In this document: in pieces, positions 1 through 9,030 of the stretch
How positions within the stretch are numbered: position 1 is the first letter of the stretch
Layout: every line of letters starts with the position of its first letter
Source: Chondrus crispus
Lineage: Eukaryota > Rhodophyta > Florideophyceae > Gigartinales > Gigartinaceae
Length of the DNA stretch: 64,000 bases
Direction: 5' to 3'
Assembly (NCBI RefSeq): GCF_000350225.1
Contig: NW_005179155.1
Span: 1-64,000, forward strand
Translations under genes and position numbers: made by a program
Notes under the pieces: generated by a model
Database searches by the model: none
Told to the model about the DNA's origin: nothing
What the model saw: the letters and a program-made list of their open reading frames with translations, nothing else

Positions 1-415
1 GGGATCAGTGAAGATGGTGCTTCACAGTTCGGGAGAGATAAGAGGATAGAAGGCTTGAGAGTGGGGACAGAGGACAGAAAAAACATAAGGGGAGATACAG
101 GCGATGAGTGCAGGCGATACGAAGAAAGGAAAGTGGGTCTTTGGAATAATGAAGGAGGCGTAAGAGAGCAGGTGAGGACAACAGTAGGGCTTGAGGTTTG
201 TGGGCGGCGAGTTTGGGGTGGTGACAAACTACATCCACTACTTTGGTCAGCTTTTACGCAGACTCCAGCGCATTGGGCGACTTCCCCTGCTACTCACAAT
301 GGACTGTATACTATTCAGAGCATTAGTAATGCTCGGAAATATTTCTCCTGGTAGTACTGTACTACCCTTCCCCATCAGGGTAAATTGGAGTGAGCTTCAA
401 ATATTTAATTGCCAT

Positions 416-629
416 TTATTTTGTAGCACGTGTCTTGCGATGTCCCAGAACGGTAGCGAGCCGGAGATTCCTTGCTTCGGTCCTGTCGGTCCTTGCCTGT
501 CGGTCCTTGCGCATATGCGTCCGTACTGTGCTGTGTGCCATCTTCCACCCTTACTAAATAAATCTTCTTGTCAGTGCCTTTCAAATCTCATTATTTTGTA
601 GCACTTGTCTTGCGATGTCCCAGAACGGT
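416..629. repeat. Pair of 39-bp direct repeats
   Basis: Two near-identical 39-bp segments (416-454 and 591-629) differ at one base and share the core TGTCTTGCGATGTCCCAGAA. They are 175 bp apart. The sequence between them contains a short duplicated CCTGTCGGTCCTTG-like word near 480-510 and an AATAAA-like signal near 557. Such a pair could be the edges of a short insertion, but no TG/CA LTR ends or target duplication were recognised. Confidence 0.7.
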
Positions 630-944
630 TCGTATACAATGATATGATACTGATGAGGGACTGCCTGATGAGCTGGAAATTACAATTTACAGTTGGAGTA
701 CGAGACTTTCATGCGGGAGGGGTATGCCCCGGTGGACCTTGATCCACGCAAAGAAAACAGGGAGTACCTACGATTCCCGAGGCACGAAGCTTCCTCTTGG
801 AAGCCTCTGTAAACAACCTAGCTGCGGGTTGCCTCCCATCCTCGCGTTCGCGTCCAGGAGCGGATGCGGATCTGGCTCACGACGCGAGGAGTTCATCGAC
901 TACGAGACCGATTTTCATTGCAAACTGTCGGATGAGTGTTTGCT
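630..944. other. No gene recognised
   Basis: Short open frames exist here, but none resembles a known family or shows a convincing start. The stretch 1-415 is equally uninformative, with purine-rich sequence near its beginning. Confidence 0.5.
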
Positions 945-1182
945 GTTCCGCAGATATTGGCATTCGGAGAAGCCAAGCCCTTCCATGTGTGAGATATTAT
1001 TTCAATGAGGTTAAAGATGCCCACTTTCCCGTTATGCATATTGTTTCCGCTGAGCGTCTGGCCGTTCCGCAGATATTGGCATCCGGAGAAGCCAAGCCCT
1101 TCCATGTGTGAGATATTATTTCAATGAGGTTAAAGATGCCCACTTTCCCGTTATGCATATTGTTTCCGCTGAGCGTCTGGCT
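945..1182. repeat. 119-bp tandem duplication
   Basis: Two almost identical 119-bp copies lie head to tail (945-1063 and 1064-1182). Each begins GTTCCGCAGATATTGGCAT and ends GAGCGTCTGG. The array lies just beyond the recombinase end of the DIRS-like element, so it may belong to that element's terminal or internal repeat system, which is inference. Confidence 0.85.
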
Positions 1183-1214
1183 GCGAAATCATGAAGCGCC
1201 CCACCAATTCGAGC

Positions 1215-1766
1215 CTAATGAGTTGTAATAGAGCCCACTGGTAAGCCTAAAAGCGAGGCTACTCTCTTTAGAATTGCGAGGTTAGAGCGACAGGAAATCT
1301 TAAATAATGGGCTAATCGAGACATCCCCGATACGTCTGGAATCGAATATTTGTAGGAGGCGGACAATTAGGGCATCCTTGATGGGCACAAATTGAAGAGG
1401 ACCAGTTTTAGCGTTAACGATGTTGACACCAGCCGAATTGGGACCGAATTGGGCCACACTCACGTCCCTGGAAAGGGCAACATCGTCCTAGCCTAGCGAA
1501 AGTACTTCTGAGACTCGTAGATAGCCGGCCCAAGACACAACAAGAGCAACGGTGGTGTCCACATGATTGCCGTGAAAAAGACGAGCTACAAAAGCCAGCA
1601 TGAGCTCCCTCGTTAACGGTACCGATGATCGAGAGGGGACATTTGAATGCCACCCCCGTACACACCTTCGTGCCAACCCAAAGCGGTTGCGCTGATTAGG
1701 GTACAGATGGCACATAGCGCATATAGCGTTGGTCATTTCCTGGCGACGTCCTGGATGTGGATCCAT
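1215..1766 (-). pseudogene. Tyrosine recombinase of the DIRS-like element, broken
   Basis: The minus strand encodes a segment with the recombinase box I signature (GYLRVSEVLSL, catalytic Arg in the R-x-S-E context) near 1490-1560. Further downstream is a stretch ending in a TTH/GGA-type context that resembles box II of DIRS recombinases, near 1215-1240. In DIRS elements this enzyme integrates the circular DNA copy in place of a DDE integrase. It lies downstream of the RNase H and reverse transcriptase segments of the same element. The coding region is eroded. Confidence 0.7.
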
Positions 1767-2261
1767 TTAATAACACTCCTGTATGTAGTCCGAGAGAACT
1801 ATGTCAAGATCCTGAAACGAAACAGAAAGGGAGGGGTTTTCCGCGAGAAAGTTGTCTAAAGCCCGCCCGTAAGCCCTCTTCGTGCTCGTTCGCCGCGTAC
1901 GGGCCACCAAGGGAAACCAGGAGAATAGGGAGTGGAGGGATGATTGGTCCTGGCTTCCAGCGGTCAGGGACTGGAGGGATGATTGGTCCTGACTGCCAAC
2001 GGTCAGAGCTGGGGTATCCGATCCCGGGGGGTACGGCTGGTTGAACGAGCGAGTCTTGAAAGTACAGCAGCTGTGATAGGCCGCACTATGTTTGGGTATG
2101 CGGCAGAGGCATATCCCAAAAGTTCTCCAGTCCGTAGGCTTGCTGTCCGGTTCCGAATGGAAAAGTAAAGAAAAGAAAAGTCCTTTTCTTTAGGACACTT
2201 GAAGCGGAAAGAGACGGCAGTTGCGCACCGGACGCCCGCGGGAGGGTCCATTGGCGGGATT

Positions 2262-2456
2262 TCATTCCGTCGGTACGTAGCATATGTTAAGGGAAACGTC
2301 GTGCGCAATTAGAGCGGCACAAACGCGGCGGCAGTACAGCGAAAGACGTTCTGAAGAAGAATGACCCTTTGGTAAAGCACCGATAACGACCATTGAGTCC
2401 GATAAGAGAAAATTCGGGACTCGGTGATTAGATGAGACACGCCCACTCAACTCCAA
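2262..2456 (-). pseudogene. RNase H segment of the DIRS-like element
   Basis: The translation contains SDSMVVIGALPKG and LNICYVPTE, which match the central and C-terminal blocks of the RNase H domain that follows the reverse transcriptase in DIRS elements (usual form TDN..A..AL.KG....YVPSE.N.AD). It lies between the reverse transcriptase and the recombinase, as expected. It would degrade the RNA of the RNA-DNA hybrid. Confidence 0.65.
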
Positions 2457-2559
2457 GGAGCGCAGCAGCAGCTTCCAAAGAATTACTATGCTCTCTTCGT
2501 CTCCACAAATGCGCCAATGCCTCCACCCAACTGTGTTCTTCCACGAACTTCTGTATGCG

Positions 2560-3729
2560 TTATCTCCGAAGTGCTCTCACGCCCTCTACGGCAAGATTGC
2601 TGGTTTCAGAGCGTCCGATGCCGCCACGACGGTAAATATGCCGAGATAATGAACGATATTGCTCGAATTCCATTATGAGATTGTTTATCGAAGTCGTAGT
2701 GGCGGTGCAATAAACCACTGCCCCAGCGCTTTCAGAGGCATCCACGCATATTAAAGTGTTCCAGGTCGGGCGACGTAGGTAGACGCGCGCATACGGAGAC
2801 AGTACTGCCAAATTGTGAAGTTCGGCTCTCACTGTATCGCTGACCAGATTGTCCCGAGCCGTGGGGCTTCGTGCTTTTTCGAGGGCGAAGAAGGTCTGAA
2901 GCAGCGTAGAAAGAAGGGGTCGGCACCCCATACATATCCAAACCAACCAACCGACGATTCGTTCAGCAAGTTGTAATAAACTCATTTGAGGACAACGCAA
3001 ATCTTTAGAAAAGTATGCAACAATAAGGCCGAGCGTTTCCGTGAGTTTTCCTTCCCGTGGTTGGACTGTAGCTTCCTTCAAAGTCCAGACCCTTCCAATA
3101 AAGTTCAAGGAGGAGCGCTCTGTTGTCCTGAGAACTGCAGATTTAGAACGCTTAATGGGTAGCCCGTTTTCTGCGAAGATCAACTCGCAGGTGCGGTGAA
3201 GGTCAACGACATCTTCTGTGCTCCATCCGACACAGACGAAATTGATGTCGTCGATGATTTGCATCAGAAGCGATTCCCCCTCCGTCAATGAAATAATGCC
3301 AGCGGACCGAGAAAACGATTTAACACGGTAAATGGATCTCAATCTGCGACTCGAAGCGATGATCTTATTGTAAGCTTGTCGAAAGCAAGATTTGGCAAAG
3401 CTATGGGCAATATATACTGCCCACTTGAATCCCATCGGTAGCGTAGCCTGCAGCGGTCGGAAGCGGTCATCTTGCCTTGGGCGATATGAAAGAGCAGTTG
3501 CGATGCGTCGCTGTAACGTCCCGGGTAAATCTCCGAAACATACTGTCCGAAGGGGGAATATATTAATTAAAGAACGCGGCAGTCGTATGTTGTGGAACAT
3601 ATTCGCAATGTCGAAATAGAAGGCCTGAAAATCCACGTCATGCGGTGTCCTCAGCTTCTCGAAAATCCCGGGTCGGGAAGATTGACGTAAGGCGGAGGTG
3701 GCATCACTTGGTTTTGAACACGAGGCCAA
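2560..3729 (-). CDS. Reverse transcriptase of the DIRS-like element
   Basis: A 389-codon open frame carries the polymerase palm motifs: FDIANMFHNIRLP (motif A, about residue 38), LPMGFKWAVYIAHSF (motif B, about 97) and IDDINFVCVG (motif C with the catalytic Asp pair, about 157). The C-terminal part, CVDASESAGAVVY, begins an RNase H-like fold. The motif spacing and the LPMGF block fit the DIRS/Ngaro group rather than Ty3 or LINE polymerases. The frame probably continues beyond both ends in the parent element, so the Met at 3729 need not be the true start. Confidence 0.8.
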   Translation of the reverse strand: MASCSKPSDATSALRQSSRPGIFEKLRTPHDVDFQAFYFDIANMFHNIRLPRSLINIFPLRTVCFGDLPGTLQRRIATALSYRPRQDDRFRPLQATLPMGFKWAVYIAHSFAKSCFRQAYNKIIASSRRLRSIYRVKSFSRSAGIISLTEGESLLMQIIDDINFVCVGWSTEDVVDLHRTCELIFAENGLPIKRSKSAVLRTTERSSLNFIGRVWTLKEATVQPREGKLTETLGLIVAYFSKDLRCPQMSLLQLAERIVGWLVWICMGCRPLLSTLLQTFFALEKARSPTARDNLVSDTVRAELHNLAVLSPYARVYLRRPTWNTLICVDASESAGAVVYCTATTTSINNLIMEFEQYRSLSRHIYRRGGIGRSETSNLAVEGVRALRR

Positions 3730-4030
3730 CTTATCATTCTATCTCGTTGAGCGTCCTTGCCGACGGCAAAGGACGACATCGTTAAACTGGAAGCGATTAT
3801 TTTGTACGAGGCATCTTCTGCTGCCAAGAGAGACCATTCCATCATCCCGGCCTCGTCCGGCATGTCCAGTGTTTTCCATAATGTCCGGGAATGCAGTTTA
3901 GTTGTGAGTGAGATAGATTTTCGTTTCCGATATTTTCCCCGAAGCTCAGAACTTTTAAAAGCACGGACTGTATACTGCTGCTGGTCTCGGGAACGAGCAA
4001 TTCTTGGATCTCCAAGGGGAGTCTCTCCAT

Positions 4031-5715
4031 CTAGAACTGAGGTTTGCCCGTCCCAGCACGCGTAAGGTCAACCCGACGCCAATCGAGAGGCACGAAGGAG
4101 CCTCGCGTTTCAAATTCGGCGCCTTCATAACAGGTAGGGAAACATGGCGAGGGTGGTCTCCTTTCGAGCATGAAATTGGGATTCAGGGTAAGCGTTGGGT
4201 CGAGTGGCAATTTTCTCGGCGTTTGCGGCTCTCTACAGCTGTGTGGACGTAGAGGGGTGGAAGCCGTTCTCTCAGAAATTGAGAGAATGGATCGCATCGC
4301 GACGGAGGTCGAGGATGAAGAGGACAACTTTCCTCTGCCTGGACTTGAACAGAGGCGATCTAAAACAGTGGCTACGGTCTTTACGCGAGAGCTGACATCC
4401 CAGGACGGTGAAAGACTGCCCTGAAGACTTTTGGGTATGCAATCAGACGCGAAGTTTGTCCTGCACTACAGCCAGGTGTGGCGCCTGTAGGCAGAGCGAC
4501 GCGCGTTCGGACGCGTAAGGGGATAACGAGAGACCACCCGGTGGATGACCGAAACCGGGATCCGGGCGTGGCTTGCGCGGTAGAAAAGTAAAACTAGAGT
4601 CAGCGATAAAGAGGAAGAATCAAAGGAAAAACAGAGCTAATGGAGCGGACAGCACAGTAGTTAACGTAGGGCTCGCGCGGGTGGGTCGACGCGCGCGAGG
4701 AAGGCAGTTGTGATTCTAGGGGTGTAGATGGCTCGGTCGGTATGGGCGAGCCAGTACCGAGTCGAGGGTACAACCTAGAATCCAGAAACCAAGGTAAAAG
4801 ACCCGAGGCTTCGTGCCTCTTTACTTTGGTTATCGGGTTGACTATATAGTCCCCGTCGCCGTAATGGCGAAGCTAAATTACACTATAAATTAGAGTAACT
4901 AGAATATACGGGTGTTGCCCTGAGGTGTGGCAGAGGTATTACACGTGTCCACCGGTGGAGATCTGCCCTAGGGACCGGGGGAGTCCACGTGTACCCATGG
5001 TACACGTGGTGGTGGTCCAGCGCGATTTTGGCTGGTAGGGACAGCTGTCCCGCTATATTGTAGAGTGCACTACAAAGTTATCCTCTAAGTAAAGAGGAAA
5101 GGTCCGTTGACGCGCTTTCCCGACGACCATGGAACATGCGTTACGAATCCCGGCCGAAATGAACGCCCAACTGGCTCGGCGCAATGAGGGAACCACCGCC
5201 GAGTCCCTGACGAAAAACCTGTCCGACGTATTCTGAGTCCGGAATAGTTGTCGATTTTTTAACCGGAACGCCGCCAATAGACAACTTGCGACGCTGCTTC
5301 GGAGGGGGTCGTCAGATATAAGTACAGTGGCTCCGTGTAGGGGGACAGAGGAAGGCATTGAAAGACTTCCTCGGAGACGCTTAAGAAGCGAGGGAGATCG
5401 CCCCTGGCGGATTTGACCTCTAACCCGACTGGTGGGAGAAGCAGGGCCATCTCCCGCAGCTTCTGGCCCTTGTAGTCTGACTTGATTAAGTACTTCCTCT
5501 GTGGCGCTTAGTTTCCATACCATCGCAGTCATGAAAGCAACTGCATTGTCTGCACCGTCTGGAAGTACAGGTGCCAGCGTGGGGTCGTGTCGGGCAGCAG
5601 AACGCATTAGGGAAATTAAACGTTCGGAATCTACGTTCCCGAGTTCCATAATATCTTCCCCTGTCATCGAGACCAATTTCTCTAACGAAGTGTAGTATAA
5701 CACTCCAGCGCTCAA
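4031..5715 (-). pseudogene. Gag-like region of the DIRS-like element, interrupted
   Basis: Two minus-strand coding stretches, 5080-5715 and 4031-4451, flank a solo LTR. The upstream stretch has an N-terminal helix-rich segment (LEKLVSMTGEDIMELGNVDS) and later a proline/arginine-rich part. No zinc knuckle is seen. It is called gag-like only from its position upstream of the reverse transcriptase. It is broken by the LTR insertion and other decay. Confidence 0.45.
4457..5074. mobile_element. Solo LTR (family F, copy F1) with AAGTT target duplication
   Basis: A 618-bp segment starts TGTCCTGCACTAC, ends GTAGAGTGCACTACA, and is flanked by perfect 5-bp duplications AAGTT at 4452-4456 and 5075-5079. 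It shares GAGAGACCACCCG, GGCTTCGTG and the terminal GACAG-GTGTCC-like block with the second family member at 41817-42487. No internal region is present, so it is a solo LTR left by LTR-LTR recombination. It inserted into the gag-like region of the DIRS-like element. Confidence 0.85.
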
Positions 5716-6136
5716 CCGACCACGAAGGCGGGAGCGGGCTCAGGGCGTATACTGTAGCTCGAAGTGCGGTGTCACCGGGCGTACGTGCCAATAAGCGAAT
5801 GGGAACGTGTCCCTGGTAGCGTGGTAGAGTCTTGAATGGGTTCGACACCCCAACGAGCAACGGCTGGCAGATCGAAGGATCGACGCGTGACTCGGCGCCC
5901 CTGCGGTCAGGGCGACGACGCGGAGTCCGGATCCTGGCACGAGGCCGCGCTGTCGTAGCGCCTCACCCTCGAGTGGGTCGTCGGAACGTAGAACGGAAAA
6001 CGAAAGGGAAAAAGGCCAAAAGACCTACGAAAAAGAAAGTAAATCGTAGACGACTAGGGGTCGGAATTGACCAGACTAGCCCTCCGTGCGCTGTCGATGG
6101 TCCTCTCTTCATTCCCCTAGCGGCCTTCTTTATTAA

Positions 6137-6688
6137 CTACGTAATACTGTACTTCTTACACCGTAAAGCGTAACGGCGCCAATACAGAGGAGACTTCGTA
6201 ACGACTATTTGCGCCGTTGCGCTACAGTACTGTACTCGAGGTACTGTAAGGATCGGTCGCCTTACACGCAACATTAGACGGATCCGAAAAAAGACAGTCG
6301 TTGTCATAACGTTTGCCACGTGGTTGACGTTTTCACGCGGACAGTATTTTTGTGTAGATAGGACACGCGTCCTTATGCTACACGAAGAGGAGTCCTGAGC
6401 AGCAGGCACGTACGTAGAGGCCAATACGTCATTGCCGAGAGCGAGGAGGGCCAAGAGATAATCGTCGCGCGACGTAGGGGGAGGCGAAGGAACGCGACCC
6501 GGTGGAGCAGAGCGGATAATGTCCTGCAGCAAGTCCTGAGCAGACGTAACTAACGTTGAAATGGATACAGTACCTAAAGCATCGTAATCAAGCCGCATAT
6601 CTCCTTCGGGACCGTGTGCGGAAGCTGCAGCTCGTCGGCGCGGAGCCATAGAGAACTGTACCTGCGGCGTGCTTCGTTTCGTAGGCAT
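6137..6688 (-). other. Unrecognised 183-codon ORF
   Basis: This minus-strand frame begins MPTKRSTPQVQFSMAPRRR and has a helix-rich middle (TSAQDLLQDIIRSAP and LLALLALGNDVLAS). It lies upstream of the gag-like region of the DIRS-like element and on the same strand, so it could be that element's first ORF. No domain is recognised. The C-terminal third looks non-coding because it runs through TACTGTAC-type palindromes. Confidence 0.3.
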
Positions 6689-6862
6689 CGAACAACGCTA
6701 GAAAGGGACGATTCTAGCCCGCTTCGCAGGAAGAACAGCAGTCGGTTCTTAAAAGAACTTTTCCAGAGTAAAAAGATTAACAATTTTCCCAAAAATAGGC
6801 TAAATTCTACTGTAGTCTTCCGCGCATATCGTCTATTTACGGCACGACGACCAGAACCGTAA

Positions 6863-7199
6863 GGCGCTGAGTGCTCCCCTTCCTATTACCGCACCGCCCT
6901 CCAGCGGGCGCCGTCACCCATCACCCCCCGCATTGAACAAAAGGATCCCGCCGATTGCCACCCGCAATTGTATACGCGCTGATATGTAAATCCGCATGGC
7001 GATTAGAATGTCTTTGACAACACATTTGGCCTACCATACTGGCCTTCTTCGTCGCATAAAAATAAAGAAAAGTTCGCAAATTCTGACGCGGGGCAGAGGA
7101 GCCGAGAAGCGCAGCAGATGGCGCCACGGACCCTGGACCCCGTCCGAAATTTCCCATTCAACGCCTGCCGCAAGCGAGCTATTCTCTCGCAAACAGTCT
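6863..7199. other. No gene recognised
   Basis: No convincing coding signal or repeat edge was found here. The left end of LTR-D should lie in this stretch or close to 7200, but a TG start with a matching target duplication could not be fixed. Confidence 0.5.
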
Positions 7200-7288
7200 T
7201 TAGTTAATTAGTTACCATGAATTTAGCTGACAGTAGATTAGATCTCGGATTCAGAGCCACGAGTTACTGTAGTGGCTCCGGCGGGGCG

Positions 7289-7296
7289 ATATATAC
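7289..7296 (+). promoter_or_regulatory. TATA-like box of LTR-D
   Basis: GATATATAC follows a GGCGGGGC block. The same GC-box plus TATATA arrangement is present in both LTRs of element C on the minus strand (plus-strand coordinates 22291-22300 and 40863-40871). Conservation in three diverged LTRs supports a promoter role in the LTR. Confidence 0.55.
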
Positions 7297-7497
7297 TCAT
7301 GCCCCTTGGCCACCAAGTCAGTAAAGGTAACCCGAGTTGCTAGAATCTGATATCGTCTTGGTCGAAGTCCGTCTTTCACAAGACATTCCCCTTTACTACA
7401 GATTACTTTATCCTTTGCGCTCGGGAGTTCCTTTTCCTTTTCCTTTATTTCCCTATCCTTTTCTATCTCTAATTCTGCCTATTTTCCCTTATCTTGT

Positions 7498-7737
7498 GTT
7501 GGTGCCATCGGCCTCGGTTGCGACCGAACCGGTGTAGGTGTCTTAGCCATCGGGCGACACAGTTGACGTAGCGCTGCTACTGTGACCCATTTTCCGACGG
7601 AGACTGTTGCAACGACGTCTCCCTCGAAGGGCTTTCTCGCGTTACAAGCCAGTGTTGGTGCCATCGGCCTCAGTTGCAACCGAACCGGTGTAGGGGTTTC
7701 GAGCCATTGGGCGGCACAGTTAGTGTAGCGCTGCTAC
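7498..7737 (+). repeat. Internal subrepeats of LTR-D
   Basis: An 83-bp unit starting GTTGGTGCCATCGGCCTC and ending GTAGCGCTGCTAC occurs at about 7498-7580 and again at about 7654-7737. The LTR of element C contains the corresponding pair, diverged, with the shared words CATCGGGC-ACAC and GTAGCG-TGCTAC. The duplication therefore predates the split of the two LTR families. Confidence 0.65.
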
Positions 7738-7909
7738 TTTCATTTCATCCCGTCAGGCTGCGTTGCGACGCCCCCGTCGAAGGCCTTGTTACGTTACAAG
7801 GTGTCGAAGAAGCTCAACGGGGATTGGCCTTACAACCCAGTGGAACCGGGGTACCTACGTAAACGCCCCACCCCACACTCGTCGAGCAGTTCTCTTCGCA
7901 AGTCTCTGC

Positions 7910-7914
7910 CACAT
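7910..7914. repeat. Target-site duplication of element C (left)
   Basis: CACAT at 7910-7914 matches CACAT at 41089-41093 exactly. The two copies flank the TGTAGTGCAA and TTGCACTACA ends of element C, confirming the whole 33-kb interval as one insertion plus its nested element. Confidence 0.9.
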
Positions 7915-8296
7915 TGTAGTGCAATGTGCCTGGCAGGCCGCGAACACAGTCCGACGGTCAAACAAAAAGAAGAAAAAAAACAACAGAAACAACCACTGCC
8001 GATGGCACGCGCTACGGAGCGTTCGAGACTCACTTTCCCCTTGTGTGGGCTTGCGGCCCACGGTAGCTCAACTCCGACGGGGGGTTCAGGAAAGATGCCC
8101 GGCCCGGGAGGAAAATGGTGGTAGAGACTTGTGAAGACTTGAGCGCTCGACGAGTGCGGGTTGGGCTTGTCTACGAGGATGTAACCGCGGTTCGCTGGGT
8201 TGTAAGGCCAATGCTCGACGAGCGTCTTCGGCACCTTGGATATAATTCAAGGTCTTCGACGGGGGCTTGTTCAGCACTACCCGACGGGATCATAAC
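7915..8296 (-). repeat. Element C 3' LTR, first part
   Basis: This is the outer 382 bp of C's 3' LTR (C runs on the minus strand). It is nearly identical to 40047-40432. The LTR continues at 21857 after nested element A, which duplicated a 5-bp target (ATAAC at 8292-8296, GTAAC at 21852-21856; the uninterrupted LTR at 40047-41088 reads GTAAC). Confidence 0.88.
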
Positions 8297-8463
8297 TGTA
8301 GTATAACCCCCCCTGGGGCTTTATTTTAGATTAGATCAACTCAGAATCGGATCGGTTACTGTAGGGCTCGATGCTCTACAGTCCCACCACGTCTACCCCC
8401 GAGTACAGGGGGCGCACGTGTACACGTGTACGCGCGGGACCGAAGAGCGCGCGCACACGTGTA

Positions 8464-8486
8464 CTGTCAGCCCCGATGGCTGACAG
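8464..8486 (+). promoter_or_regulatory. Conserved LTR stem-loop
   Basis: CTGTCAGCC and GGCTGACAG form a 9-bp stem around the loop CCGAT. The element G remnant at 46361-46383 keeps the stem with a compensatory pair change (C-G to T-A), and element E has a similar stem at 41507-41525. Paired substitutions suggest the fold itself is kept, either as RNA or as a protein-binding site. Confidence 0.6.
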
Positions 8487-8549
8487 TATTACAGTGTCGA
8501 CCGACCGCTACAGTACATCGGTACTGTACTATTATGATAGGTTATTATG

Positions 8550-8560
8550 TACATTAAATA
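8550..8560 (+). promoter_or_regulatory. TATA-like box of LTR-A
   Basis: TACATTAAATA lies in a short AT island before a GC-rich GCGGACCGGCGGCGG block. The related LTRs keep TACATTAAATA (element E, about 41591) and TACATAAAA (element G, about 44031) at the equivalent place, which fits a core promoter. Confidence 0.5.
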
Positions 8561-8951
8561 TGGAGCGGACCGGCGGCGGTGGAGGAGGACAAGCACGGAC
8601 TTGTCACCCACCGACCGTCAAGGTTCGACTTCCCGCTTATTCTAAGGTAGCGCTCGCTAACTACCTTAGAGCGGCACCGAGCGCGGGTTGAGGACGCGCG
8701 CAGTACGCCCACGAGTCGGCTCCGCCTCCGCCCGTCGGTACTGGATCGTTACCCAGTACCGCGCCGGGGCGTCGAGGCGTCGAACCGCTCGCGCGTACCG
8801 GCGTCCTCCCCGTTCCAGCTCTACCACGCTACCCGGGCCCGCTGCCCGGTGCCGTTAGCTGGTGTCCCGCTTCACCCCCGTCTTCCCAATCGGACGGGGT
8901 CTCGGTCGAACTGTGCATACACCCCTATCGCTGGGGGTGTTTATGCTACAG

Positions 8952-8967
8952 TGGTCTCCCGACCTAG
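8952..8967 (+). promoter_or_regulatory. Primer-binding site of element A
   Basis: TGGTCTCCCGACCTAG begins two bases after the 5' LTR. The same 16 bases follow the 5' LTR of element C (minus strand, 40027-40042), and element G has TGGTCTCCCGACTTA. A site starting TGG just inside the LTR is where a tRNA 3' end primes minus-strand DNA. I cannot name the tRNA. Confidence 0.75.
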
Positions 8968-9030
8968 AAGACCCTGGAGTCCGATTTCCGAGAAAACTTC
9001 CGCTTCCCTCCGCGAACCGATCGCGTCGAG

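Larger units (their letters stand above)
1200..6700 (-). mobile_element. DIRS-like tyrosine-recombinase retroelement, broken
   Basis: On the minus strand the order is gag-like region, reverse transcriptase, RNase H, then tyrosine recombinase, which is the order known for DIRS-group elements. The right limit is uncertain: the last gag-like coding signal is near 5.7-5.9 kb, and an unassigned ORF reaches 6688. Terminal repeats were not resolved. The element is an old fossil with roughly half a dozen breaks and is interrupted by a solo LTR at 4457-5074. Confidence 0.75.
7200..7909 (+). mobile_element. LTR-D, left part (split by element C)
   Basis: This segment is homologous over its length to the LTR of element C, but in the opposite orientation. 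Shared blocks include GCTGACA-TAGATTAGATCT, the GGCGGGGCGATATATAC core, CACCAAGTCAGTAAAGGTAA and the ACCGAACCGGTGTAGG region. Its continuation lies at 41094-41292 on the far side of element C, which inserted between 7909 and 41094. It is clearly more diverged from the two C LTRs than they are from each other, so it is an older, related element. The left limit is approximate. Confidence 0.75.
8297..8950 (+). repeat. Element A 5' LTR
   Basis: The start was set by the TG at 8297 and the end by CTACA at 8950, using comparison with 21195-21851. The LTR contains a CTGTCAGCC hairpin, a CTAAGGTAG/CTACCTTAG inverted repeat at about 8642-8671 and a TATA-like box. Related LTRs lie at 41370 and 43826. 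Confidence 0.92.

Noticed and set aside
7161-7167. GCCTG near 7163 as a target duplication partner for GCCTG after LTR-D (41293)
   Set aside because: The match is exact but the LTR start next to it is not a convincing TG terminus, so the left edge of LTR-D stays open.
7430-7500. CCTTTT-rich microsatellite
   Set aside because: It is the ordinary pyrimidine tract of the LTR family, also present in the LTRs of element C on the other strand.
8371-8691. 106-codon ORF inside the LTRs of element A (also at 21272-21592)
   Set aside because: It crosses the TATA-like box and hairpins and is identical in both copies only because the LTRs are identical.
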